Assembly: GCA_029876055.1 (NCBI GenBank)
Contig: CM056875.1
Location: 1,116,001-1,180,000, forward strand
Source: Madurella fahalii
Lineage: Eukaryota; Ascomycota; Sordariomycetes; Sordariales
Direction: 5' to 3'
DNA length: 64,000 bases
The first letter of the stretch is position 1. Each line of letters opens with the position of its first letter. The translations under genes were made by a program, and so were the position numbers. Below are positions 45,321-56,982 of the stretch, piece by piece. A model generated the notes under the pieces. It ran no database searches. It saw only the letters and a program-made list of their open reading frames with translations, and was not told where the DNA came from.

Positions 45321-48300
45321 CTTGATAACGCTTTGCGAGCCTTGTATTACGTCTCGCTCCGCAGTCGCTCTTGAGTATGATGATGAGGATGATGATGCTG
45401 TGGCTGCTGCTGCTAGAGAAACGGCGGGGCCAGTGTCAGTGTTTGTGGCTGCTGTTTATCGCGAATGTCCCCACAATGTGGGCTTATTTGTGCGCGGGGT
45501 CCGGCTCTGCCAATCTTGCCGAACGCGGCGCCCGGGCACGGCCTTTTAGCGATGGCCGGGCCCGGCAGACCGGGTCCGATCCGATCCGACTCTCGGCACC
45601 CCACAGCGTATCAGGGTAAGTGGGCTTTAAGGGTTTCGCCATCCTCATCGGCCGGACTGAAACGGGGATGGCTGACAAAGACTGGTGGCCGATGTCGAGT
45701 CACGTAGACAGCCCCCGCAACGGACTAACCCGCCACAAAGGCGCAGACAAATCGGATTGCTACCCGAGGGTGCCATGTGCGGCTTGCCGGCCTGCCGGCC
45801 TTCGGATGGACAGCCGATCGACAGACTACATCCGAAGCATAACTATACGCGGCTGTGGGTATACAGGATCTTGGTGGTCGCACAGAGCGCAAGTGTATGC
45901 AGTTTTGGGCAATCTCCCGGACGGCGACCTGCAGCGAGCTATTGCAGCCCCCCAGTGTGCGTCCCTTGATAGGACCGGAGAATTTTGGACCAGCTCGTTT
46001 ATCTCAACCGTTCAACCGGGCCGGCGGGGTCGAGTTTATCTTCGGGCGCAGTTGTGGGTTCCGACATCCGACGGGTGGGTATATAGTGGCCATTAAGGGG
46101 GGGTTAATGCTAACGTTAGTAGATCGTCAAGCAGGGGTTGGTGGGAAAATTCTGGGGTTTTATGGTTAATATATCGTCGGATGGTGCTCCGAGTCTCTGT
46201 GTGCGGTGGATTGAGTGCTCGAGAATTCAGTCGCTGGGTATATTTGGTGACGGTGGTGCTGCTGTAGTATTGCTTACCTGTCCCGGTGTCACCTGTGCCT
46301 GATACTATTCTGCACTCCGCCAGGGCCGGCTTGACCTAGCATCTTGTGTGACATGGTGGCGGGTACTTGTGATTGTACGACAGTGCCACTATGGTAGGCA
46401 CCGGATCAGAATTATCAGGCAGGGACCCGAGCTGTGATCATCCGTCCCCGGCGAGAATCGGACAAATGGATCATGAGTGCACTTGATCAGCGGGCATTAT
46501 TGGAGCGCCTAAAGGCTGGCATTGTCCAGGGGATACTTGGGGCGATCACTCGGTAGTTCTCGATGCCTCAGCTTGTTTCCCCCACCCACCCTTCAAGTCG
46601 AAAGTGTCTCGGAGAGAGCCTAGACTGCCGGAGCCTTGGTCCGTGATCGATCGGAAGCGGGCTCGGGTGGTTCTCATGGGACGGAAGATAATAGCTCGAT
46701 GCTGAGGGTCGGTTACAGATTCCAGGGAAGCCAGGATTAGGGAACCGAGGCATGAGGCCAGGGCGCTGAACCGACTGGATTCTGATCCCCGAGATATCCG
46801 TTCTTGACACCGGTATACTTCGCCTGTACATCAAGACCCGCCGACCCCGCGCTTAAATACCTGGTATCTATGAGCACTTTACCGGACAATCCGAGTTTTT
46901 TCGGTCGTCCCGCTATCTTTGACTCGGTTAATGGGGGATGGATGGAACCCTTGTGCTGTCTTTTCGTTGAGAGGTGCGGATATGGCCTGTTCCATACCAT
47001 CGTGCTTCTGTTGGCAAAAGGTTGGAACACCCAGTGGGATTTCTCATTTGCTTATCCGAGCCATCTACCGGCTAGCAACATCCCTCAGGGACTAGAATCA
47101 CCTCAACCCGTATTTCCTCACGCTAGCCGTTGGCCAGAGCACTGCACGTTATACACGGCGGTCAGATTACAGTTGGGACAATTGCCGTAGGGCGCCAAAG
47201 AGGCAACTAGAGCCGACGACTGGAAAGGGTACATCTCGGTAAGCGGCTTGGTTGGAGATCGGGCTTGATCTGCTGGCTCTTAATATTAGCCTCTGTCGTC
47301 TAATAAAACGAACAGACGGCAAGGAGATGTATCTGTCTCAAAGGTTTCGGCTGCTTCATCAGCGCAGGTTGACGCAGCACAGCATGTGATATGGGGACGG
47401 GCTTGTCCTAGCAACGCCTCTTCCTTCTTGCGCGCGACTTGACACCCAAAACTGATGCCCTATTGAGTCGTTAGTGTTGGCCCCACCAAATGTTTATGGT
47501 TACTCTCAATGGTACACATTGTTTGGATGAATTGGTTTCCTCTAACGCCTGGCTTCCCAATAGTTCTGTTAACGACCGGCAACGATCAGCTTGCTCGTGC
47601 GGAAAAGGGAGATCCGGCCGGGCATACATATGAGTAACGTTTCGAGTGACGAAAATATTGAAGCGGAAGAATAGTTCTTGGTTCTTGTGGCCTCCGAGGT
47701 GGGAAAACCTTGTCCTCGCTTTGTCCTCGCCTTTGGTTTGCCCAGGTATATCCGGTGCTGGCGAAGTAGGGACGCTGACAATTTCAAATGCTAGCAAGAA
47801 TGGGAGGCGATCAACAGGTATTTGCATTGTTTTCTTCCTGTGTAAACAGACTAGGGGAGTTGGGAGGCTATTTTTGCCCCTGAACCCCCTTTTCTGGCCT
47901 GGCATGAGACTCTTCGCAAGCCCTTACCAACTACATAACCGCGCAGCAAGCAACTCTGCCATTACATACACCCGTAGCGGATCCTCTTTGTTTCTCATCC
48001 AAAAGCTTGTCCAAGAGAATACTTTGCAGTGTGGCAGTGCCTGCGGATCCGTCCCTTCACCGGCCGACATCTCTACGAAACCACGCGGTTCCTCACCTCT
48101 TCAGACCAGCCGAAACACTGCAAGCGTGCCGATAGCGACGGATATTTAATTCGTCACAAGTCACGCGCGCAAAGAGTCAAACAAAACGACGGCTAGCTAA
48201 TACCATGCGCGCCTCATGTCTCGTCACAATGTTTCATCCGGCCGGACCGGCGAGCGAGCGAGCGTGGAGTACGTGTGGTACTTGGTGTGACGTATCCCCA

Positions 48301-49112
48301 GAAAAGCGTATTCTGCAACTGGCTGACCACAGTGTGACCACCAAAAGGCCTCGGCAGACTCCTAATACGGTGTATCAGCCCTGTCAAATCAAAGAGGTTT
48401 TGTATTTTTCGACCTGTCTCATTTCGGGGCGCTCGGTTTGGCTCTGCAGAAAACTCATACGGCTCGGCCCGAACGCTCGGCACGGTAAGGCGGTTGGTGA
48501 AATGTCTCAGGCCGGTTGCCGGAATACGTAAGTCGACGGGATTCGGCTGTGGTGTGCATACATGAATGGCGCCCGTCGGGTTAGTTTATCGTGACAACGT
48601 CTGACGGGCTCGCAGTTTTGGGAATGACTTCATCCGCGCGGCGATCATGGACATGCACTGCTATTCCCGTACAGTCGTGCCTCTCGGGTACATATCTTCC
48701 CTCCAAGGCCCATGGAAGGACCTGAAACCTCGGAACGAGCCCATCGAACACCATGGAACGGTACGGGGTAGCATTCGGGTGACCCGACGGCGGGCTTGCC
48801 GCTTCGGATCTGCAGACAATCAACCAAGCAGCGTCGCGCCGCCACCGCGCAGCAACCCGGCGCGCATCCGGAATCAGAGAATGTAGGATGATACCGTGCA
48901 GCCGTGCAGTCCTTCGACAAAGAGGGAGCCTTTGCCGCGGCCGAGATTGCAGGACCATACCACAGCATGCAGCTGGAATAGCGTTAATTAGCTGGCGGGA
49001 CGAGGCTGTTTGTCTCTCGGATGGTGTCTGTTACTATGACTACGGCGGTAAACAGGAGCCGCACCAGTACCAGTGACAACAACTCCTTCTCTGGATTTGG
49101 TGTTCGTGATGC

Positions 49113-49132
49113 TTTTTTTTTTTTTTTTTTTT
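49113..49132. repeat. T20 homopolymer
   Basis: Twenty consecutive T residues inside the gene-poor region. Open frames that cross it read as poly-Phe or poly-Lys and are not coding. Confidence 0.95.
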
Positions 49133-52100
49133 GTTTGCTACTTTCCTGTCACCCTTGTCCAGTCCTGTAGTGTACAGTGTGTACTCCGGGCGAGTCTGTA
49201 CAAGTTCCGCGCAGCAATACCCTTGTTCGCGTTCCCCCCGGCAGGTGCCGGCCCGAAGGGGAGAATCGGTCTGTGTGCGGGTGGAGCAGCTGCAGGCAAG
49301 GGGCCCGGCGGGAAAAGAACAAGGGGTTGTGAGTGGCGCTCCCGGGTCGGGGTTTCGGAAGGACGGCGGCGAGGAGGTTCCCAAAGAGAGGCTAGTGCTG
49401 ATATTCTTTATGGAGCCCGGGTGCAGCAGGGTTGCCGGCTGGCATCTTGGATCTGCGATCTTGGGTTTCTGCATCTCGATCATTTTACTTCAGGTAAGCT
49501 TTATTCTTGCTTTGCTGATCGATGTTGGTGCGCCGGTGATGAGGGACACAAGGTAAGAGAGCAGAAAGCGCCCCGGGCAACGTTTAACCGCGAAGAAAAA
49601 GCGGTGAGAGCTGAAAGTGCCGGCCGAGGTGAGCGCACACGTGGGACGCATGTTCCCGGTTTCTGTTCCCACCAGGAATGACCGACCGGTCGGAGACGGC
49701 GCGCGAGATCAGCAGCGTTAGCAGTTAGTTTCGGAAGCCATCCGACAGGGTACCAACATAGCCCGCTGTAACCGAATGGAAGTGGTCCCGAAAACGCTTC
49801 TCTCCGTTAATTTTTTTGTTTTTGTTTTTATTTTTGCTTTATTTTCTTTTTTTTTTTCTTGGTCGTTAGTGCCGCCGCTGAACTTCTGTGCTGACTTGTC
49901 AGCGCCGAGACCGAAGACACCAGCATCACCTACGCTGCATCTGAAAACGAATACGGCTTGAAGTTTTGCCCCTCGAAGTTCATCCAGCTCAACGAAACAG
50001 GAAGCCCCTGCTGCCTTCCAACCCCGCTGTGCCAGCATGTTGCATGCTTCTGTCAGAGCGGGGGAAGTTCATGTTCATGTGATGACAGCCCCGTCGGCGG
50101 TGCCCACGGCGTTGACGATTTGGCTGATGTGATGACTGCCGAGTGGCACACGGGCTCGAGCAGCCCATCTCTCAACCCGGCGTCCCCACCACCGAAGAGC
50201 CACGCCCCGGGCCAGCCTGGCCTTCAGCCCGGGGTTGTTGGGCAAGCCACGACGCCTGTAGTGTGCTACCGCTCGGGGGCTCTTGTATGACAAGACGCCT
50301 AAGACATGGAGTGGATTCCACAGGTCTGCACCGTTCCGACATGTGTGGACCTGGTGTGGATATGATCGGGAGAGTCGCCGGCATCAGCGGCCCACCGCCC
50401 GTAGGTTGCCGAAGCACAAGTGCCCGTTGAATCGGAATTCCTCCTTCGGCGCATGTCTCCGCTTTATGCTCCATTGGCCGAACTTGAGCTGTCTTTGGTC
50501 TCGGGAGTTGCACTGCATGCATGGGAGGCTTGTTTGTCGTCAAACCTTTGACGTTCGCAGCGCCGGGCGTCAGCTCCGGACCAGTTGAACCTGCTATGAG
50601 GGCTTTGCGTCCCATGCCGAACGAGATACGTGTCCCGAGAGGGGAGGGTGCCGCGTAGCAGTCATTGTGCGGCACCTTTTCCTCGCCTGCTGCCGTCTGG
50701 GCACGCTGGAGGCCTGATCATCACCACTAGGCGGCTGTTCCACACGCCGTCTCGTTGCAGCTCTCTCCATCCAGACAGTCTGACGTCCCCCCTGGCGGCG
50801 CCTTCCCATTGGCTAACATGCCGTGCGAGAGAAATAAGATCCCAGCAAACGATGGGCTACCACGGTCGGGCTAGAGAACTGTTGGTGTGGGTGTCGTAAT
50901 ATTTGCAGCGGGCTATTTTGGTGCCCGCGAAGCCAGTCAGCTCAGACGGATGTCGGCAATCGGCTGGGACAGCCGCCTGGCTCGTCTCCGCCCCCGCGCC
51001 ATCTTACGTTTCTGACGCGACGTAGTATCGAGCAGTCAATATCAAACCTATTAGCTTGCTGGGGGGCTCACCCAGATTTCTAGAGTTTGGGCCAGGGGCC
51101 TTCATGATGATTTCTAAATTTGGGATGACCTCCTCTTCGTTGCACGCGATCGGCGAGTTGGAAGGACGACACCCACCTCCGGCTCTGCCTGCCGGCCATG
51201 GTGCCCGGACCCGTCGAGGCAACCAGGTTGTCGAGACCAGTGAAAACCGGCAAGTCTCGCCCGACTGCCCCGCCATGATGGCGTGCGGCAGTGGGCCCGA
51301 CATGGTGGAATCCTCCGGCCGACTGTGCCGGAATCAGCAGCACCCCTGTGACTGCGCGAAAATCGTGAGGATCAGGTCCGCAACAATTCACCCCTGCCAG
51401 CAATGGTAAAGGGGGGGGGGGTGGAAAGGGAGGATGGCTTTAGCCAGCTTTTGCTCTAGAAAAGAAAACCTTTTCGCAGCTTGGACGCGGCAGCCACACC
51501 TTCACTGATCAAAAGTGGGCTGGTGTTGTTATGTACTGTATGAAGTGTTGTTGTTCCCTAGGGCAGACTACAAATTCGGTTTGCGGGCCGACAATAAACC
51601 TTGTGAAGCCAAGTTATGTCGAGATGGAGGTATTTATCGCGTGCTACACTGTACGACAGCCCGCCGCAATGGAGCCGCACCCGAGATGCACGAGCCGTCT
51701 TGAGAGACACGGTGCTGCGTATATTGAAGATGGTCGGTTGAAGACGCGAAGCGAAGGGTAGCATTTCGTCGCTTCCTTTTCCTTTTGTCGAATAGTATCC
51801 TCTGTCAAGCTTTCGGTTGGATGCTTCGGAACCTCGGCCAAGGAGGCCTGGCCTTCCAAGCGTCGCCTGGGATTTTATTCGCGGATTGCAAGATTGGGGC
51901 ATCTGGGCCCGGTCGACTGATGCAGTGGTGCTGGGTGCCTGGTATTCTCAGTTGGACTGGTGGGCAGCCCTAGGCTGAAAACGGAGTCACTTGCATGTCA
52001 CTGCAGCGGCCCTTGAATGTGTAAAATGCCCAAGCACCTCTCGCCCCTTGTCGCCCTGCACCTTGTCGTCCGGCTAGGTTCCGCCCCTCTCCCAGCAGCC

Positions 52101-55100
52101 CACGGCCGGCTCTGAGCTGGGTGAGAGGATGAGTCTGCCAGATCATGCAACGTCGATCCGGCTACCTAGGAAAGACTGATAACGAAGAGGCGACGCACAT
52201 CTTTTCGGGACCGAGCTGGACAGAAAAATGTTTGTGATATTATCCTCTTCCCTATGTGCAGAGCGCCGGGGAAGTAGGATCCATGGTTCAAGGAACCTCG
52301 ACCATGCTCTCCGGTTGGGCAGATGACGCGCTCGAGGTGGTCTGCGCGCCCTGGAGCGCTGAAGTGCTATTACGCAGTACAGTACATACACTCCAGTAAG
52401 GCACATGCTGTAGCGCAGGGTTGGTTTGGGCTGTTGCCGGCATGGTCGGCTTCTTCCAGGCTGACAGCTGACAGGCTAAGGCGCGCCAGGCTGCACACCC
52501 TGGCACGCTCGGCAAAATCCCCAGTCTCGCCCGCATCATCGATCTTGAAACGGTCGGGACAAGGGTGGTCAGTGACACCCCGGGCGCCTTCTGTCCCAGC
52601 GGGAGCCGCTAGCCAGGCCCGGGGATTGCTCGTTAGGCTCGCGCCGTTGGTCGGGGCTGGTGCTAAGGCGTGGCTTGCAGGGTCATGGGCAAGCCATTTT
52701 CTCTTTCTTATTCTCGCCAAGTCCTTGACTGTATCCACCGCGCGCACAATTACAAGTTTTGCTGTGATCCGGGGTTTGGCCTGTCAGAATTCAAACAACT
52801 TCTGCTGTTTTGCACGAAACGTTCTCGGCCTCTCGGTATCGTGTCCGGGCAAAAGGCACAGTGAGGTGGGTACTCTGGTAGGGATGCGTCTCCGGTAGTT
52901 GACGTCTCCAGCATCGCCCTTGAGGTCCACAACCGAGTCGCCGCGTACCACTGTGTATGGGCACCGGAATATTACGTGCATGACTGGCACCTTTTTATTG
53001 TAAACTCCATCCGGCGAGCGTTTTCGCATCGACAGTCGTTGTCGACGGAGGGAGAAAAAAAAAAAAGGCACTGGGCCCGTCGATCAAGCGATGATTGTCA
53101 TTGGAGCCCGAGTTGGCGGAGGCGGCGGTGCTGCCACTGTCACGGCAAGTCAATCCCGCTCGGCGGTAAAAGTGAGTTCCTAGACCTGCCTCTCCTCTGG
53201 TTGCGGCAGGCTAAACCTCATCCAGTGCTCAAGTCTGCTCTCTCGTCACTTCTCGTTTGCCCACGGACTGCGGCCGTGGCCGTCGCCGTCGCACTCGACC
53301 CGCGTCGGCCCAACTACAGGATGCGTCAAAGACGGCTGTTATTGGGTCGATCCAGGACGAGAGATCAGTCGACATGTGCAGCCATCCGGATTTGGCGTGC
53401 TGCGGGCCAAGAGATGGAATACAGTACTCGACTGTGGGTACTATGTACTGCATCCCGCGCATATTGCACCCAACCGACACCCATGATAAATTCCATCAAT
53501 GGGGACGCTTCCTTTTGACGAGCCGGTTTCCGGATGCCCTGCCGGACATGAACGACCACACCCCACACTCCATCCCGCTCTTTATTCCTTCCCGTTCTAT
53601 CAATCTCCCTTGATGAGTCCCTCGGAGCGAGCTCAGATCTTGCCGCCCCAGCACATCCCATGGAATGCGAGACAAAACGACGGCATCTGGCCGAGTCTTG
53701 CACGTACTGCAGTGTACTGTATAGAACAGGCTTCGCCTGAGTAGCCCAGGAGGCTAGCTGCCTTCGGGGCCCGGCTGCTGGTAACCAAGCGCCTTCGGAG
53801 TGCGGTTGTGTCCCGCTGGAGTGGATGACGGTGTTCTTGGCGATGCCCGCCCGCTCGCCGACCTCACCGAGCGGGACCTCGCATCCCTCACTCCGTTACC
53901 AAGATCCGCTGTGGGTAAGTTAAGACGCTTTCACTAGCCTGCTGTGGCAGGGTTTCCAACATCTACTGTGGTACTTGGTGTACGGCGTATGTAACGCGCC
54001 GATTCCGGCCACGCGGGTGAGCACAACAAGCCTAGGAATGGGACGACAAGATGCCAAACGGGGGCGAGCAAACTGAGGGACAACCTTTTCTTTGGTTTCC
54101 GCAATCTTACACCTGAAGCCTCGCCGCCGTCGTCGTTCGCAAAGCCTGCCTGGTCTGCCGACTTGGCGAGGCTTAGATGATGCGGCGTTAAGGCGCCATG
54201 CATTCGAGTTTCAGCCCATTTCGAGGACTCGCTGACGGGATCTTCCTTTCACCTTGACTTGTGCAGGTCCTGGAACCCCGGAAGCCAGGGGGGCTGATCT
54301 TAATAGGGCCGCTTATTGGTCCCGGGCCCTCCATGGCAGCCCCGACTCATCATGAAATCACCGAAGGTTCACCTCAGCTCTGCCGGAGGCTCGGGAGTCA
54401 CATCCGCCTGTTTCGTTGGGTAGCGCGGGTCAAGCACCGAGACCTATGTATGATCGAAAACCGGGCCATGGGCCAAGCGAGTTGACGATGCGTAACTCTG
54501 ACGAATCCTCGGCAACAACCGGGGAGTATCCACCTTTTGTCACTTGCTGTACGTAGTAAGCTGGGCCGGCACTGCTGCCGAGAGATGAAAAGAGAAGTGA
54601 TGGTTAGCCGAGCGGGTTGGAAGGCACGCCGAGTGGACGAACCTCGCCGGTCTGGACTAGCGACTGTGCCGTCGAACCCTTCCGCCTTTCGGTTCTCTTG
54701 CGACGACTGCGTGCCCACCATGCACGCGGCCTTGAGAGAGGGGCGGGGGGGCGGGTGTGTTCGGGTCTCCTGACCGAGAGCTTGTTAGCATCAATTCAGG
54801 CTGCCTCGCGCGCCACATGGGTGGGCGAACGAGGCGAGCGGGTGATTCCTCGACATCTCGTTGCCCTCTACATTGTACAAAGTCGGCGAATCTTTGATTC
54901 TCTAGCGCCCGCGAGCCGGTATACACTCGACGCTGGTTCTTAGCCCGTCCCGAAAAAGACGGACAGCCACCAGTTGAACGACAGGCAATGATAGGCTCTC
55001 ACCCAGGCGGCCGCCTGCTGGAAGGAACCCAACCGTCACAGGGCTCCCTTGGACGAAGTTACCTACGCTAGAGTATCGCACATACATACGCCATCCGCCT

Positions 55101-56590
55101 GCTGGATTCGGGGCGCGGCAAGGGCGTCTTTCCCACAACCCCTCGGGCGCCCTTGTCCCGGTAGCAGTGGAAAGGAGGGAAACGGTTGATGTCAAGTAAC
55201 CGGATCCGGCTTGGACTGGCCGGGCTTGCTTGCAGGGACCAGGGCCCTTTGACGAGCAAGCCGTGGTCAGAACCCATGTCCTACCCGAGACGACCCTGGC
55301 ATTTCGGGAAGTTAAGACAAAATCACCAGCAGACAATGACCACTGTTGTTCTGCCCTGGCCTCCTACAGAACTGATCCAGGGGTCTCTTGTGAGTGAAGG
55401 GAACGCCAAAGGCCCCCCTTTAGCCAGTCAGGCGCATTGGAGCAAACCCCGGGGCACCACAATCGTCATCGTTGGCCTGCGGGCCCTGAAGCGAACTGTT
55501 CCAGGGTCACAGCCACGTCGCCGGCCCGTTCTATCCGTGGCGCACTCCTCTGTATCCCTATGTCTACACCATCGACTTTGCGCTCTTGCCCCCCAGCTAC
55601 TGATTACTTGTAATTGCAGATTTCCGGCCCCAGATATCTCCCATCTCCGCCTTTTGGACCCTGATGTGGACGGCATGGGATGGGGTGGGCATCCGTCTCC
55701 ACTGGACACAGCCGGGAGTCTTTCGATGGGTCGGCTCACCATTGCAACCATCTTTTTCGCCTCTTCAAATCGCGCTTCTCCCGTCAGTCACCCGCATTGC
55801 TGCTGCACGCCTCCGTTCCTTCTACTACCGCGTAACGCCCCAGAAGTACTCCTATTAGCCCCCACTGCTTTGCCGCCGTCTCTGCCGCCTCCTGCTCACC
55901 CACACACCCCCCCTTCCTCGTTCCCGACTGGCAAGTGCAGGCTGGGCGTGCGCCTGCTGGGTCGTATTGTTCCGCTCGTCGACTTTCGTTGAGACCCAGC
56001 AAAACCAGACCGAACTTCCTGTTGGTGCGGCTTTAGACGCACCTGCTTTTGCCGCGGTCCAGCAAGACGCACATCCCAAAAGGCCCCATGCTGCACACAT
56101 ACGGGTGCTACTAATAGGGCCGCCTCATCCATAGTAGCACATGGTCGTATTGCGGCTGTCCCGGGCCCAGACGGCGCAGTTCCCGACTGCTACGGCTCCT
56201 GCTACCGCTCCTTCGACTTACTGAAACTGCAGGACAAGGGCAAGGGCAAGCGGGAAAGCAGGCCGCCCGAATCTTTACGGATCAGAGCGGCATTGAGGTC
56301 GCACCGCGTTGCAGCACCGCGAAATACTACCTGGGACTTTCGAAGACGGGGGCACTGGACGATGCTCGGAACGAGACTGGCCATCACCAGCATCTGAGAC
56401 AAACTGCATCTGCTACCGTCCCCTTAGCAACCGGTAGCGGCACACCGGACTACTTCTACTCTTTTGGTTGTCTGCTAAGTAAGCGCGTCGGCCGCGAACC
56501 CGCAGAACCACTCACCTGCAGAAGCAAAAAATTCGTGGGGTGCCGTTGACGGAACACCCACGGCAACAAACGGCCGTCTCCGGAGACAAA

Positions 56591-56672
56591 AGCTTGTGTG
56601 TGTGCGCGAGTGTGCGTGAGTGCGTGTGTGTGTGTGCAAGTGCGTGTGCGAGTGCGAGTGCGTGGAGCTCTG
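56591..56672. repeat. GT/GTGC-type microsatellite upstream of the regulator
   Basis: An imperfect TG/GCGTG repeat about 310 bp before the proposed start of the Zn2Cys6 gene. Because it has no stops, the regulator's frame stays open through it and generates a spurious Cys/Val-rich N-terminal extension. Confidence 0.9.
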
Positions 56673-56982
56673 CTTGCTCCTCTTCCCAGCTGCGCGCGTA
56701 CCTCTACACTACCTTGGGTGCATTGAAACGGCCGGGGGTGGGGAGAGGGAAGAACGAAGAGACACGAAGGGCAGACCCGGCTTCGACCTGGGGTTTCCTT
56801 ATAACACTTCCCCGTTCCAAAGAAGGCACCCAGCAGCCGAACCAGCCCCCTCCCCCTCGATTATTTCCGTCTGCATGTTCCTTGACCGGCAGCAGCTCCC
56901 CAGAGCGCATGCTATCCGGAACGCTGTGGAGACGCTTCCGAATCAGGCTGTCGGAAACTGGCTCTTAAACCAGGCCAGCACC

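Larger units (their letters stand above)
45321..56982. other. 11.7-kb gene-poor region upstream of regulator gene
   Basis: No frame on either strand shows a domain, signal peptide or protein-like composition. The longest (55186-55992, plus, 268 codons) reads as Pro/Ser-rich random translation. Base composition is mixed and GC-moderate, without the strong AT bias of a heavily RIP-mutated transposon, and no terminal repeats or transposase text were found. Features present are T-rich runs (49113-49132; 49809-49860), repeated TACTGTA-type palindromic motifs (for example 51531-51540, 52375-52389, 53711-53720) and a GT-rich microsatellite at 56591-56672. It could be a long regulatory region, host non-coding RNA, or hold lineage-specific genes with many introns that I cannot resolve. 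Confidence 0.5.

Noticed and set aside
49900..50290. Cys-rich frame that could be a small secreted protein
   Set aside because: No signal peptide at its start, no consistent cysteine spacing and no promoter-like leader. Left as unassigned.
55186..55992. 268-codon open frame in the gene-poor region
   Set aside because: Pro/Ser/Arg-rich text typical of chance translation of GC-rich DNA. No motif and no splice-linked neighbour.
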